From Puniceibacterium sp. IMCC21224 (GTDB taxonomy: Bacteria; Pseudomonadota; Alphaproteobacteria; Rhodobacterales; Rhodobacteraceae), in contig NZ_LDPY01000001.1 of NCBI RefSeq assembly GCF_001038505.1, positions 1,550,001 through 1,614,000 of the forward strand: a stretch of 64,000 bases of DNA, given 5' to 3'. A program made the position numbers and the translations under genes. Position 1 is the first letter of the stretch. Every line of letters begins with the position of its first letter. Below the pieces are notes generated by a model. The model saw only the letters and a list, made by a program, of their open reading frames with translations. It made no database searches and was not told the origin of the DNA. This document shows positions 45,001-54,162 of this stretch, in pieces.

Positions 45001-45539
45001 AGCTCCTTCTCGGCCATGATCGGGCGCATTCCGCGCCCGCCGCCGCCCCAGGACGCCTTGAGCATCAGCGGATAGCCGACCTCGGCTGCCTGTTTCTTGA
45101 TCAGCTCCATGTCGTCACCCAGCACTTCGGTGGCGGGAATGACCGGCACGCCTGCCTCGATCGCAACCCGGCGGGCGCTGGCCTTGTCGCCCAACTGGCG
45201 CATGGTCTTGGCCTTGGGGCCAATAAAGGTGATGCCGGCCGCGTCGCAGGCATCGACAAATTCCGGGTTCTCGGACAGCAGTCCATAGCCGGGGTGGATT
45301 GCGTCGGCGCCGCATTCCTTGGCCACTCGGATGATTTCGGGGATGCTCAGATAGGCGGCGACGGGGCCCAGCCCTTTGCCGATGCGGTAGGCTTCGTCGG
45401 CCTTGAACCGGTGCAGGCCCAGCTTGTCCTCTTCCGCAAAGACGGCGACCGTCTTTTTGCCCATTTCATTGGCAGCACGCATGATGCGAATGGCGATTTC
45501 ACCACGGTTGGCGATGAGGATTTTCTTGAAATCGGGCAT
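42096..45539 (-). CDS. pyc: Pyruvate carboxylase
   Basis: A 1147-residue single-chain enzyme that carboxylates pyruvate to oxaloacetate. In order: biotin carboxylase (LMLKASWGGGGRGMRPIMAE ATP loop, FFIEVNPRVQVEHTVTEEVT), carboxyltransferase (TTMRDGHQSLLATRMRS, HFHTHDTSG), PC tetramerisation/linker and biotinyl domain (LLTIEAMKMETGLHAE with the biotinylated Lys). Length matches bacterial alpha4 enzymes. A single gene with its own promoter region. Confidence 0.97.
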   Translation of the reverse strand: MPDFKKILIANRGEIAIRIMRAANEMGKKTVAVFAEEDKLGLHRFKADEAYRIGKGLGPVAAYLSIPEIIRVAKECGADAIHPGYGLLSENPEFVDACDAAGITFIGPKAKTMRQLGDKASARRVAIEAGVPVIPATEVLGDDMELIKKQAAEVGYPLMLKASWGGGGRGMRPIMAEKELEEKVKEGRREAAAAFGNDEGYLEKMIMRARHVEVQILGDSHGNIYHLFERDCSVQRRNQKVVERAPAPYLSEAQREEICELGRKICAHVNYECAGTVEFLMDMDSGKFFFIEVNPRVQVEHTVTEEVTGIDIVQAQIMIAEGKSLAEATGKASQYDIRLTGHALQTRITTEDPQNNFIPDYGRISAYRSATGMGIRLDGGTAYAGGVITRYYDSLLVKITASAQTPQKAIARMDRALREFRIRGVSTNIAFVENLLKHPTFLNNQYHTKFIDETPELFHFKKRRDRGTKVLTYIADITVNGHPEVEGRARPHPDLKPAKAPILRTETPTPGTRNLLDEKGPQGVADWMAAQKQLLITDTTMRDGHQSLLATRMRSIDMIQAAPAYAANLPQLFSVECWGGATFDVAYRFLQECPWQRLRDIREKMPNIMTQMLLRGSNGVGYTNYPDNVVQAFVQRAALSGVDVFRVFDSLNWVENMRVSMDAVLESGKVLEGSICYTGDILDPARAKYSLKYYVEMGKELKAAGSHILGLKDMAGLLKPSAAGPLVKALKEEVGLPIHFHTHDTSGAAIASIMAAAAAGVDAVDAAMDALSGNTSQPTFGSVVEALKNTDRDTGLDMSVIREMSNYWEAVRGQYAAFESSLQAPASEVYLHEMPGGQFTNLKAQARSLGLEERWHEVAQTYADVNQMFGDIVKVTPSSKVVGDMALMMVSQGLTRADVENPATDVSFPDSVIDMMRGNLGQPPGGFPDTIVKKVLKAEKPNTERPGKHVPAADLESTRAEVSKEMDGKEVDDEDLMGYMMYPKVFLDYMGRHKTYGPVRVLPTRTFFYGMEPGEEITAEIDPGKTLEIRLITVGETHEDGEARVFFELNGQPRAVRVPNRKAKATSIARPKAEVGNPNHIGAPMPGVVATVSAQVGKKVTEGDLLLTIEAMKMETGLHAERDAVIKAVHVQAGGQIDAKDLLIELE

Positions 45540-45659
45540 GGGGATCTTCCTGGGACTGAGGATGCCATTAAGGGTACGTAAGAATTATCCGGGCTACAAC
45601 TCGGGGCAACGCGTAGGTTCGTCGTCTGGGGGCGGATGCCTTGTTTTGCGGCGATTGTA

Positions 45660-46796
45660 TCAATTGGTGACGGCCTGTCCGCGCAGGTCAGCGGGCTTGG
45701 CAACGCCAAGCTGGCCAAGATTGGCAACAAGATCGCGTTGTAGGATATCGATCAGATGCGCAGGCCCGTCGCGCCCAAGCGCACCCAGCGCATAGTGGAA
45801 TGGACGACCCAGCATGACAAAATCGGCCCCCAGCGCGATCGCGCGCAGGATGTCGAGGCCGCCAGTCACACCGCTGTCAAAGATCAGCGGCAGCGTGGTC
45901 TGCGCCCGGATCAGTGGCAACGCCTCGATGCTGGCGGGGGCGGCGTCGAACTGTCGTCCCGAATGGTTGCTGACCCAGATCGCATCGACCCCCGCAGCCT
46001 GCAGGCGCGGCGCGTCGTTCGGGTCCAGCACGCCCTTGACGATCAGCGGGCCATCCCAGTGTTCGCGCAGCCAGTCCAGGTAATCCCAATCCGGCGAGGT
46101 GCGCAGAAGATAACCGACATGGGCCGTAGAATCACGCGCGCCGGTATCGCTGCTGTAAGTATCGAGCGTGCGCATATGCGGCATGCCGATCCGCGCGGTG
46201 CCAAGCGCCCAGGCGGGCCGCAGCGCAACCTGCGCCAGTAGGCGCGGCGTCAGTCGGGGCGGCTGCGTCAGGCCCGATCGCAATTGCCGCTCGCGGCGCG
46301 ATGCAACCGGGACATCGACGGTCAGAACAAGGGTCGAGAAACCAGAATCACGCGCACGCTTTAGCATGTCCTTGCGAATCTCGGTGTCGCGGGGCGGATA
46401 GAGTTGAAACCAGCCCTTGCCACCGGTCAGCGGGCCGACGGTTTCGGGCGTCTGTGCCGCGACAGTTGACAGCGTATATGGCAGCCGCGCGTTCGTGGCG
46501 GCCTGCGCCAAGAGGCGTTCGGCATCGGGCCAGATCAGACCGGACATCCCCAGCGGGGCTACGCCGAACGGCAGCGGATATTCCTCGCCCAGTAACGGTG
46601 TGGTGAGGTCTGGCGCGATCTCGCCGTGCAGGATTGATGGCACGAACCGCACCTGATCGAGCGCCTGCCGGTTGCGGTTCAGGGTTGCTTCGGTGCCGGT
46701 GCCACTATCGAGGTAGTCCCAGACGAAACGCGGGATCCGGCGACGCGCCTGGGCACGCAGGTCCGAGATGGCGGGAAAGCGACTATTGGCATCCAT
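45660..46796 (-). CDS. FMN-dependent alpha-hydroxy-acid dehydrogenase/oxidase (LldD-like)
   Basis: A 378-residue FMN barrel oxidising L-2-hydroxy acids such as lactate or mandelate. Family marks: RIPRFVWDYLDSGTGTEATL, PFGVAPLGMSGLIWPDAE, LTVDVPVASRRERQLRSG, AIWVSNHSGRQFDAAPAS (active-site His) and GGLDILRAIALGADFVMLGR. The start at ATG 46796 (MDANSRFPAISDLRAQARRR) fits the family; the upstream 36 codons do not. Exact substrate not predictable. Confidence 0.88.
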   Translation of the reverse strand: MDANSRFPAISDLRAQARRRIPRFVWDYLDSGTGTEATLNRNRQALDQVRFVPSILHGEIAPDLTTPLLGEEYPLPFGVAPLGMSGLIWPDAERLLAQAATNARLPYTLSTVAAQTPETVGPLTGGKGWFQLYPPRDTEIRKDMLKRARDSGFSTLVLTVDVPVASRRERQLRSGLTQPPRLTPRLLAQVALRPAWALGTARIGMPHMRTLDTYSSDTGARDSTAHVGYLLRTSPDWDYLDWLREHWDGPLIVKGVLDPNDAPRLQAAGVDAIWVSNHSGRQFDAAPASIEALPLIRAQTTLPLIFDSGVTGGLDILRAIALGADFVMLGRPFHYALGALGRDGPAHLIDILQRDLVANLGQLGVAKPADLRGQAVTN

Positions 46797-46973
46797 GCCG
46801 CATGAATGGCGTTTTGTCGCGGCGGCTGCAAGAGGGGCAATGCCGCAACTGCATTCTATTAGGCAGTCCGCACGGCTCAACCCAATGATCCGGTCGGCGG
46901 GCAACAGATATTGTTACGGAACAATGCCCGAACATCTCTTTATCTCGGGGGATATCGCGGCTACTCTGGCAGG

Positions 46974-49403
46974 ATGAGCAGTTTCGATGAAATGGACGCC
47001 TTTGAAGGTGCATCGCTGTCCGCGCGCGCGATGGCCGCGCGACCTGCGCCCTATCTGGACGAATTGAACCCGGCGCAGCGCGAAGCGGTCGAGACGATGG
47101 ATGGCCCGGTGCTGATGCTGGCGGGGGCAGGCACCGGCAAAACCAAGGCGCTGACCGCGCGAATCGTGCATCTTCTGAACACCGGGCGCGCCCGCCCAAA
47201 CGAGATTCTTGCTGTGACCTTTACCAACAAGGCCGCGCGCGAGATGAAGAATCGCGTGGGCCGCATGTTGGGTGAGACGGTTGAGGGGATGCCTTGGCTC
47301 GGCACCTTCCATTCGATCTGCGTCAAGCTGTTGCGGCGGCATGCCGAACTGGTCGGGTTAAAGTCGAACTTTACCATTCTGGACACCGACGACCAGATCC
47401 GACTGATGAAGCAATTGATCGCGGCCGAAAAGATCGACGACAAGCGCTGGCCCGCGCGGATGCTGGCGGGCATTATCGACCAGTGGAAGAACCGCGCGCT
47501 GACCCCGGACAAAGTGCCTGCCGCCGACGCCGGAGCGTTCAACAACAAAGGGCCACGGCTGTATGCGCTGTACCAGGCGCGGCTCAAGGAGCTGAACGCC
47601 GTCGATTTCGGCGATCTGCTTCTGCATGTGGTGACGATTTTTCAAACCCATGGCGATGTGTTGGAGCAGTATCAACGCTGGTTCCGCTACATCCTTGTCG
47701 ATGAGTATCAGGATACCAACGTCGCGCAGTATATGTGGCTGCGGCTGCTGGCGGCATCGCATCGCAACATTTGCTGCGTTGGGGATGATGATCAGTCGAT
47801 CTATGGCTGGCGCGGGGCTGAGGTCGGCAACATCCTGCGGTTCGAAAAGGATTTCCCTGGCGCCCATGTTGTGCGGCTTGAGCAGAATTACCGCTCGACC
47901 CCGCATATTCTGGCCGCCGCCAGCGGTGTGATCGCCGGCAATCAGGGACGCTTGGGCAAGGAGCTGTGGACCGAGGCGCAGAACGGCGAAAAAGTTCGCC
48001 TGATCGGCCATTGGGACGGAGAGGAAGAGGCGCGCTGGATCGGTGAGGAAATCGAGGCCGGGCAAAAGGGCAGCCGTGGCCTGCGGGCATTTTCGCTGGA
48101 TGAGATGGCGATTCTGGTGCGGGCGTCACATCAGATGCGCGCGTTCGAGGATCGGTTCCTGACCATCGGACTGCCATATCGGGTGATTGGCGGCCCGCGA
48201 TTCTACGAGCGGATGGAGATCCGCGATGCCATGGCGTATTTCCGGCTGGTGATCAGCCCTGACGACGATCTGGCGTTCGAGCGGATCGTGAATACACCCA
48301 AACGCGGCTTGGGTGACAAGGCGCAGCAGACCATTCAGCTGGCGGCGCGATCAAGCGGCGTCTCCCTGCTGGAAGGCGCGCGTTTGACCGTCGATCAGGG
48401 GCTTATCAAGGGCAAGGGCGGTGCCGCACTGCGCGAACTGGTCGACGGGTTGGCGCGCTGGAGTAGTAAGATTCGTGGGCCGGTCCGTGAGGTTGGCGCC
48501 GACCCCGACAGTGTGATCGACGACGACTTCGGGGCGGTACGTTATGAATACGGCCCGCCCGAGATCAGCCATATGGAACTGGCCGAGGTCATCCTGGACG
48601 AAAGCGGCTACACGACGATGTGGCAGAACGATAAAACGCCCGAAGGGCCGGGGCGGCTGGAAAACCTCAAGGAACTGATCAAGGCGCTGGATAATTTCGA
48701 GAACCTGCAAGGGTTTCTGGAACATGTCAGCCTGATCATGGACAACGAAAGCGACGATGGTGGCGCCAAGGTGTCGATCATGACACTACACGGTGCCAAG
48801 GGGCTGGAATTCCCGATGCTGTTCCTGCCGGGTTGGGAGGATGGGTTGTTCCCCTCGCAACGGTCCATGGACGAAAGCGGCGTCAAGGGGCTCGAGGAGG
48901 AACGGCGGCTGGCCTATGTCGGCATCACCCGCGCCGAAGAGCTCTGCACGATTTCCTTTGCCGCCAACCGCCGCGTGTTCGGTCAATGGCAGTCGGCGTT
49001 GCCGTCACGGTTCATTGATGAATTGCCCGAGGATCATGTCGATGTGCTGACGCCGCCGGGACTGTATGGTGGTGGCTATGGCGCGGCAGGTATGGGTGGT
49101 GTGTCCAGCGGCATCGAAAGCCGTGTCGCCGAGGCGAATGTTTACAATTCTCCGGGATGGAAACGGCTACAGGCGCGGGCATCCGAACGGTCGGTGAACC
49201 AGCCAAAGGTCAGCCACGGCACGGTGATCGACCTGAACGCAGTGTCGTCTTATGTGATGGGTGAGCGGGTGTTTCACCAGAAATTCGGCTATGGCGCGAT
49301 CATCGGGATCGAGGGCGACAAGCTCGAGATTGATTTTGAAAAGTCCGGTGCCAAAAAGGTCGTGGCACGATTTATCTGTGCGGCGGATGACGTGCCGTTC
49401 TGA
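46974..49403 (+). CDS. uvrD: UvrD/PcrA-type ATP-dependent DNA helicase
   Basis: An 809-residue superfamily 1A helicase for nucleotide excision and mismatch repair and clearing of recombinase filaments. Motifs in order: Q motif LNPAQREAVETMDG, I LAGAGTGKTKALTARI, Ia VTFTNKAAREMKNRV, II ILVDEYQDTNVAQY, III GDDDQSIYGWRGA, IV VRLEQNYRSTPHIL, V TLHGAKGLEFPMLF, VI RLAYVGITRAEEL. The C-terminal RVFHQKFGYGAIIGIEGDKL is the Tudor-like domain of UvrD/PcrA. Start ATG 46974 with AGG upstream. Confidence 0.95.
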   Translation: MSSFDEMDAFEGASLSARAMAARPAPYLDELNPAQREAVETMDGPVLMLAGAGTGKTKALTARIVHLLNTGRARPNEILAVTFTNKAAREMKNRVGRMLGETVEGMPWLGTFHSICVKLLRRHAELVGLKSNFTILDTDDQIRLMKQLIAAEKIDDKRWPARMLAGIIDQWKNRALTPDKVPAADAGAFNNKGPRLYALYQARLKELNAVDFGDLLLHVVTIFQTHGDVLEQYQRWFRYILVDEYQDTNVAQYMWLRLLAASHRNICCVGDDDQSIYGWRGAEVGNILRFEKDFPGAHVVRLEQNYRSTPHILAAASGVIAGNQGRLGKELWTEAQNGEKVRLIGHWDGEEEARWIGEEIEAGQKGSRGLRAFSLDEMAILVRASHQMRAFEDRFLTIGLPYRVIGGPRFYERMEIRDAMAYFRLVISPDDDLAFERIVNTPKRGLGDKAQQTIQLAARSSGVSLLEGARLTVDQGLIKGKGGAALRELVDGLARWSSKIRGPVREVGADPDSVIDDDFGAVRYEYGPPEISHMELAEVILDESGYTTMWQNDKTPEGPGRLENLKELIKALDNFENLQGFLEHVSLIMDNESDDGGAKVSIMTLHGAKGLEFPMLFLPGWEDGLFPSQRSMDESGVKGLEEERRLAYVGITRAEELCTISFAANRRVFGQWQSALPSRFIDELPEDHVDVLTPPGLYGGGYGAAGMGGVSSGIESRVAEANVYNSPGWKRLQARASERSVNQPKVSHGTVIDLNAVSSYVMGERVFHQKFGYGAIIGIEGDKLEIDFEKSGAKKVVARFICAADDVPF

Positions 49404-49428
49404 CGGGTGGCGCGTCAAAACAGCGGGC

Positions 49429-49791
49429 TCAGGCGATGCGATGTGTGTGGTTGTACCAGGCGGTCTCACAATGTAGCGCCTCGCCGCGAAAAGAGGCGCA
49501 ATAGAGGTCAATGCCCGCACCCATCGCTGCCCAGATCATCCGCGTCGACAGCAATCGCGCCGTCTTGGACGAATTATGGCACCGAGCGGAAAAGGTCATG
49601 TCGGGTGCTCCACCGGTCAGACGGTTGAGACGGATCGACAACACGAACAGCAATGCTTCGGTGAATTCCTCTTCGAGGGTCCCGTCGGGCATCGCGCTCG
49701 TGATCGCGGTTTCGAGGGTGTCGCGCCACATCTCGAGTCGCAAAGCCCCGGACAGAGCATTCCGGCTGGCTGAAGTGTCAAAGAAGTACAT
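49429..49791 (-). CDS. Hypothetical 120-residue protein
   Basis: An open frame with plausible composition (MYFFDTSASRNALSGALRLE, EEEFTEALLFVLSIRLNRLT) but no domain I recognise. No signal peptide or clear membrane span. The ATG at 49791 is used; GGGGC is the only upstream purine tract. It could be a species-level protein or a chance frame. Confidence 0.45.
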   Translation of the reverse strand: MYFFDTSASRNALSGALRLEMWRDTLETAITSAMPDGTLEEEFTEALLFVLSIRLNRLTGGAPDMTFSARCHNSSKTARLLSTRMIWAAMGAGIDLYCASFRGEALHCETAWYNHTHRIA

Positions 49792-49911
49792 GTTCAAGCC
49801 CCACTACATCTTGTTGCCTTTCAGTAGTTCATCCATACGAAGCTAGCGTGAAGCGGGGGTTACAGCTGCGTGACGGTCTTGACCTGTGATGCAACGGGTC
49901 GTAGACCACAT

Positions 49912-49966
49912 GCTGTGGCGATTTGTTACCGGATTGCGGGCCACGTAAAACATACCGCTAAAGAGG
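49912..49966 (+). ncRNA. SAM-II riboswitch
   Basis: Matches the compact alphaproteobacterial SAM-II (SAM_alpha) aptamer. Stem P1 GTGGC/GCCAC encloses GATTTGTTACCGGATTGCGG, followed by ACGTAAAAC and the conserved CGCTAAAG that forms the pseudoknot. It lies 80 bases before metZ, the usual place for this class, and should lower metZ expression when SAM is abundant. Confidence 0.92.
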
Positions 49967-49981
49967 TCAGACGACGAGGGG

Positions 49982-50017
49982 ACCCCCTTTCGCTTGGCCG
50001 CGACGGGGGTTTTTTTG
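49982..50017 (+). terminator. Terminator/attenuator between the SAM-II aptamer and metZ
   Basis: The stem ACCCCC/GGGGGT with an inner TCGC/GCGA stem is followed by seven T. An upstream GGGG at 49978-49981 could compete for the CCCCC strand. This suggests control by premature termination, in addition to or instead of control of translation. Confidence 0.75.
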
Positions 50018-50045
50018 TGGCCCATGAGGCCCGGGAGCGTAAGAG

Positions 50046-51215
50046 ATGAAAAAACGGACACAGCTCGTGCATGGCGGCACCAAACGCAGCCAGTGGGGAG
50101 AGCTGAGCGAGGCGATCTTCCTGACTCAGGGGTTTGCCTATGACAGCGCCGAGCAGGCCGAGGCGCGGTTCATCCAATCCGGGCCGGACGAATATATCTA
50201 TGCCCGTTACGGTAATCCGACCGTGCGCATGTTCGAGGAACGGATTGCACTGCTGGAAGGGGCCGAAGACGGCTTTGCCACAGCGAGCGGCATGGCCGCT
50301 GTCAATGGCGCGCTGGTGTCGATGTTGAAGGCTGGCGATCATGTCGTGTCGGCCCGGGCATTGTTCGGCTCTTGCCTGTACATCCTTGAGACGATCCTGC
50401 CGCGCTTTGGCGTCGAAGTTACCTTTGTTGACGGTGCGGATCTGGACCAATGGACGGCGGCGCTGCGCCCGGACACCAAGGCGGTGTTCTTTGAATCCAT
50501 GTCCAACCCGACGCTGGAACTGGTCGACATCGCCGGGGTGTCCGCGCTGGCGCATACGGTCGGCGCGACCGTGGTGGTCGATAACGTCTTTTCCACCCCG
50601 GTCTATTCCAAGGCGATCGAGCAAGGCGCCGATGTGGTGGTCTATTCCGCGACCAAACATATCGACGGCCAGGGCCGCACCCTTGGTGGTGTGATTCTGG
50701 GCACGCAAGAGTTTATCCGCAAGACGGTCGAACCCTATATGAAGCATACCGGCGGCTCGATGAGCCCGTTTACGGCCTGGGTCATGCTCAAGGGACTTGA
50801 GACGATTGACTTACGGGTGCGGGCGCAGACATCCACGGCACTGGCTATCGCCGAGGCAGTCAGCGGCCATGACAAACTGCACCAGGTGATTTATCCCGGT
50901 CTGCCCGAGCATCCGCAACACGGGCTGATGCTACGCCAGATTGGCAAGGGCGGAACGATGGTGTCACTCGACCTTTCGGGTGGCAAAGAGGCAGCGTTCC
51001 GGTTCCTCAACGCGCTTGAGATTGTGCTGATCTCGAACAATCTGGGCGATACAAAATCCATCGTGACCCATCCGGCGACCACAACACATCAGCGTCTAAG
51101 CCCTGAGCAGCGCGCGTCGCTGGGGATTTCGGACGGTTTGGTGCGGTTGTCAGTCGGGATCGAGGATCCAGACGATCTGGTGGCCGACATTCTTCAGGCG
51201 CTGGCGCAGGCGTGA
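50046..51215 (+). CDS. metZ: O-succinylhomoserine sulfhydrylase
   Basis: A 389-residue PLP enzyme of the Cys/Met metabolism family that makes homocysteine from O-succinylhomoserine and sulfide. Family marks: YIYARYGNPTVRMFEERIAL, TASGMAAVNGALV, the PLP Lys in VVYSATKHIDGQGRTLGG and SNNLGDTKSIVTHPATTTHQ. The SAM-II riboswitch in its leader supports a role in methionine synthesis. Confidence 0.95.
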   Translation: MKKRTQLVHGGTKRSQWGELSEAIFLTQGFAYDSAEQAEARFIQSGPDEYIYARYGNPTVRMFEERIALLEGAEDGFATASGMAAVNGALVSMLKAGDHVVSARALFGSCLYILETILPRFGVEVTFVDGADLDQWTAALRPDTKAVFFESMSNPTLELVDIAGVSALAHTVGATVVVDNVFSTPVYSKAIEQGADVVVYSATKHIDGQGRTLGGVILGTQEFIRKTVEPYMKHTGGSMSPFTAWVMLKGLETIDLRVRAQTSTALAIAEAVSGHDKLHQVIYPGLPEHPQHGLMLRQIGKGGTMVSLDLSGGKEAAFRFLNALEIVLISNNLGDTKSIVTHPATTTHQRLSPEQRASLGISDGLVRLSVGIEDPDDLVADILQALAQA

Positions 51216-51347
51216 TGGTTTTCGGCGCGGTTCCGGCTGAAACCGGGATCTCGCCGATACCTTTGTCGCGAAATGCTGCTTAGAATTGGAATTCCTTTAC
51301 GCAAAGACCTATGTAAGCTGTCTGCGATGACGCAAAGGGGCCACCTG

Positions 51348-52448
51348 ATGAACATTCACACGCCAGAGATTGATCGCGTGCCAAGCCGGGAAGAGGCTGC
51401 AAAGGCGCTCGCGCTGTTGCGGCTCTGGGCCGGCAAGGTACCCGATTCCGAGATCGAGGCGCTGGACCCGGTGCTGGCACGGCTGGCCCCGGATGCCCCG
51501 GCGGATGAATACCCGGTACTGTCGCGGGATTACCCCCAGAGCTTTGCCGTAACGGGTGCTTACAAGGCGACACTGCCGGATCTGCAAAACGGTTCGGCCA
51601 CGCTGATCCGGGGGGCGGACCGCGCGATCCAGCATGTTGGCATCTCGAACTTTCGGTTGCCGCTGCAATACCGCACCCGTGACAGTGGCGCATTGACCTT
51701 GGAAACCAGCGTGACCGGCACCGTCAGTCTGGATGCGGGTAAAAAGGGCATCAACATGTCCCGGATCATGCGATCGTTCTACAAACACGCAGAAAAGACG
51801 TTCAGCTTTGGCGTGATTGAGGCGGCTCTCGACGATTACAAAAAGGATCTCGAGAGTTTTGATGCGCGGATCAACATGCGGCTGTCTTTCCCGGTGCGGG
51901 TTGAAAGCCTGCGCTCGGGCCTGTCAGGATATCAGTATTACGACATTGCGCTTGAGCTGGTCGAGACGGCGGGTGTCCGCCGCGAGATCATGCACCTGGA
52001 CTATGTCTACAGCTCGACCTGCCCCTGTTCGTTAGAGCTTGCAGAACACGCCCGGCGCACACGCGGGCAGCTGGCAACACCGCATTCGCAACGCTCGGTC
52101 GCGCGGATTTCGGTCGAGGTGCTGGACGGAAAATGCCTGTGGTTCGAAGATCTGATCGAGATGTGCCGCAACGCTGTCCCAACCGAGACGCAGGTGATGG
52201 TCAAACGCGAGGACGAACAGGCTTTTGCCGAGCTGAACGCCGCGAATCCGATCTTTGTCGAGGATGCCGCGCGGCTCTTTGCAGAGCAGGTGCAAAAAGA
52301 CCGGCGGATCGGGGATTTCCGTGTACTCGCCTCGCATCAGGAAAGTCTGCACAGTCACGACGCGGTGTCGGTGTTGACCGAAGGTGCGCTGTTCGCTGAC
52401 GAATCCCTGGATCCGAAATTGTTTTCGACATTGTTCCACGTCGGCTGA
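51348..52448 (+). CDS. folE2: GTP cyclohydrolase I type IB (FolE2)
   Basis: A 366-residue T-fold enzyme that turns GTP into dihydroneopterin triphosphate for folate or queuosine synthesis. Residues 1-80 are an N-terminal extension. The core shows VGISNFRLPLQYRTRDSG, KGINMSRIMRSFY, and the active-site Cys in SSTCPCSLELAEH with HSQRSVARISVEV. FolE2 can use metals other than zinc and in many bacteria serves under zinc shortage; I see no clear Zur box upstream. ATG 51348 follows AAAGGGG. Confidence 0.93.
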   Translation: MNIHTPEIDRVPSREEAAKALALLRLWAGKVPDSEIEALDPVLARLAPDAPADEYPVLSRDYPQSFAVTGAYKATLPDLQNGSATLIRGADRAIQHVGISNFRLPLQYRTRDSGALTLETSVTGTVSLDAGKKGINMSRIMRSFYKHAEKTFSFGVIEAALDDYKKDLESFDARINMRLSFPVRVESLRSGLSGYQYYDIALELVETAGVRREIMHLDYVYSSTCPCSLELAEHARRTRGQLATPHSQRSVARISVEVLDGKCLWFEDLIEMCRNAVPTETQVMVKREDEQAFAELNAANPIFVEDAARLFAEQVQKDRRIGDFRVLASHQESLHSHDAVSVLTEGALFADESLDPKLFSTLFHVG

Positions 52449-52526
52449 CGTCGGCGGGGTGGCGGGGCCGATTCTGACCGCGCGACAACATCTGTCGGGT
52501 CGCGCGGTCCGGCAGGGCGGGATGGC

Positions 52527-54011
52527 TTGACACTGACACGGGCGCAGGCCAACGCTGCGCCCATGTTCGACCTGCGCCCCGTTGCTTATGTGATCAGCCT
52601 GCTGGTGGCCATTCTGGGTCTGACCATGCTGTTGCCGATGCTTGTGGATATCGCCGAAGGGCGCGGCGCCTGGCCGGTCTTTGCCCAGAGCGCGATCATC
52701 ACCGTGATGAGCGGCGCGCTGGTGGCGATGGCCTGTGCTAACTCGGTGCCCGACCGGCTGTCGATCCAGCAGACTTTTTTACTGACCACGGGGGTCTGGG
52801 TGGCGCTGCCGATCTTTGGTGCATTGCCCTTTGTACTGGGGGCGACCGAGGCGCGGTTTGTCGATGCGTTGTTCGAAGCGATGTCGGGGCTGACCACAAC
52901 CGGATCGACCGTCTTTACCGGGCTCGAGGAACTGCCCAAAGGCATTCTGCTGTGGCGCGGGCTGTTGCAATGGCTGGGCGGCATTGGCGTGATCGTCGTA
53001 GCGATGGTGTTCCTGCCCGCGCTGCGGGTCGGCGGGATGCAGGTGTTCCGGTCCGAAGCGTTCGAGACCATGGGAAAAATCCTGCCGCGGGCGACGCAGA
53101 TCGCGTCGAGCATTTCGACCATCTATGTGACGCTGACGCTGGTTTGTGCGCTGGCCTATATCGTGACGGGGATGAACGCATTCGACGCGTCTGTGCATGC
53201 GCTGACCACGGTTTCGACAGGCGGTTTTTCCAACTACGATGCCTCGTTTGGTAAGTTTTCAGGCTCTGCGGAATATGTCGCCTCGGTCTTTATGCTGCTC
53301 GCGGCGCTGCCATTTGTGCGCTACGTGCAGATGGTTAACGGCAACCAACGGGCGATATTCCGTGACAGCCAGGTGCGGACATTCTTTGGTATCATCTTTG
53401 TGCTGGTGGCCGTCATGGTGTTTGTGCTGTTGCGCACCTTTCCGCATCATCCCGAACAGGCGGTCCGAGAGGCGCTGTTCAATATCACCTCGATTATCTC
53501 GGGCACCGGCTATGCGTCGGTGGACTATATGTTATGGGGTCCGTTCCCGATTGCGCTCTTCTTTTTTATCGGGCTGATTGGTGGTTGCGCCGGTTCGACC
53601 GCCTGTTCGGTAAAGGTGTTCCGCTATCAGCTTTTGTTCGCGGCCATCGCGATTCAGCTGCGCAAGATTCGCAACCCACACGGGATTTTCACCATGCGGT
53701 ACGAAGGACGCCCGGTGGGCGAGGATGTCCTTAGTTCGGTGATCTCGTTCTTTGTTTTCTTTGTGGTGACGCTCGGGGTGATTTCGGTCGCGCTGGGGAT
53801 GACGGGGCTGGATTTCATCACCGCGATTTCCGGCGCTGCCACGGCGCTGGCCAATGTCGGGCCGGGGTTGGGGGATCAGATTGGCCCCTCGGGCACGTTC
53901 CAGGGATTGAACGACCCCGCTAAGTGGTTGCTGATCATCGCGATGCTGTTGGGTCGCCTCGAACTATTGGTGGTATATGCGATTTTGACGGTGCAATTCT
54001 GGCGGGGCTGA
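52527..54011 (+). CDS. trkH: TrkH-family potassium uptake membrane protein
   Basis: A 494-residue polytopic membrane protein with the four P-loop repeats of TrkH/KtrB channels, for example EAMSGLTTTGSTVFTGLEEL, TVSTGGFSNYDASFGKF, ISGTGYASVDYMLWGP and ALANVGPGLGDQIGPSGTF. It passes K+ together with a cytosolic TrkA ring, not encoded here. The TTG at 52527 behind GGGCGGG is used; ATG 52563 is an alternative with no ribosome site. Confidence 0.92.
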   Translation: MTLTRAQANAAPMFDLRPVAYVISLLVAILGLTMLLPMLVDIAEGRGAWPVFAQSAIITVMSGALVAMACANSVPDRLSIQQTFLLTTGVWVALPIFGALPFVLGATEARFVDALFEAMSGLTTTGSTVFTGLEELPKGILLWRGLLQWLGGIGVIVVAMVFLPALRVGGMQVFRSEAFETMGKILPRATQIASSISTIYVTLTLVCALAYIVTGMNAFDASVHALTTVSTGGFSNYDASFGKFSGSAEYVASVFMLLAALPFVRYVQMVNGNQRAIFRDSQVRTFFGIIFVLVAVMVFVLLRTFPHHPEQAVREALFNITSIISGTGYASVDYMLWGPFPIALFFFIGLIGGCAGSTACSVKVFRYQLLFAAIAIQLRKIRNPHGIFTMRYEGRPVGEDVLSSVISFFVFFVVTLGVISVALGMTGLDFITAISGAATALANVGPGLGDQIGPSGTFQGLNDPAKWLLIIAMLLGRLELLVVYAILTVQFWRG

Positions 54012-54111
54012 CAGTCAGACAGCGGCATGGACGACAGTCCGCGTCGGACCGCCCGGCGCATCAGACCACAGCAGTCTGAGCCTACACGGACCTTGGCCAG
54101 CCCAATCACGT

Positions 54112-54140
54112 AAAAGGCGCGGGAAGGCACCGCGCCTTTT
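54112..54140. terminator. Bidirectional terminator between trkH and valS
   Basis: A perfect 11-bp stem (AAAAGGCGCGG/CCGCGCCTTTT) with a 7-base loop. A- and T-runs on both sides serve the two converging genes. Confidence 0.9.
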
Positions 54141-54162
54141 AGGTTTCTATCACCTGTGCCGC

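Noticed and set aside
42066..45581. Long plus-strand open frames opposite pyruvate carboxylase
   Set aside because: Antisense shadows of a high-GC gene; repeated His/Gly/Leu composition and no start signals.
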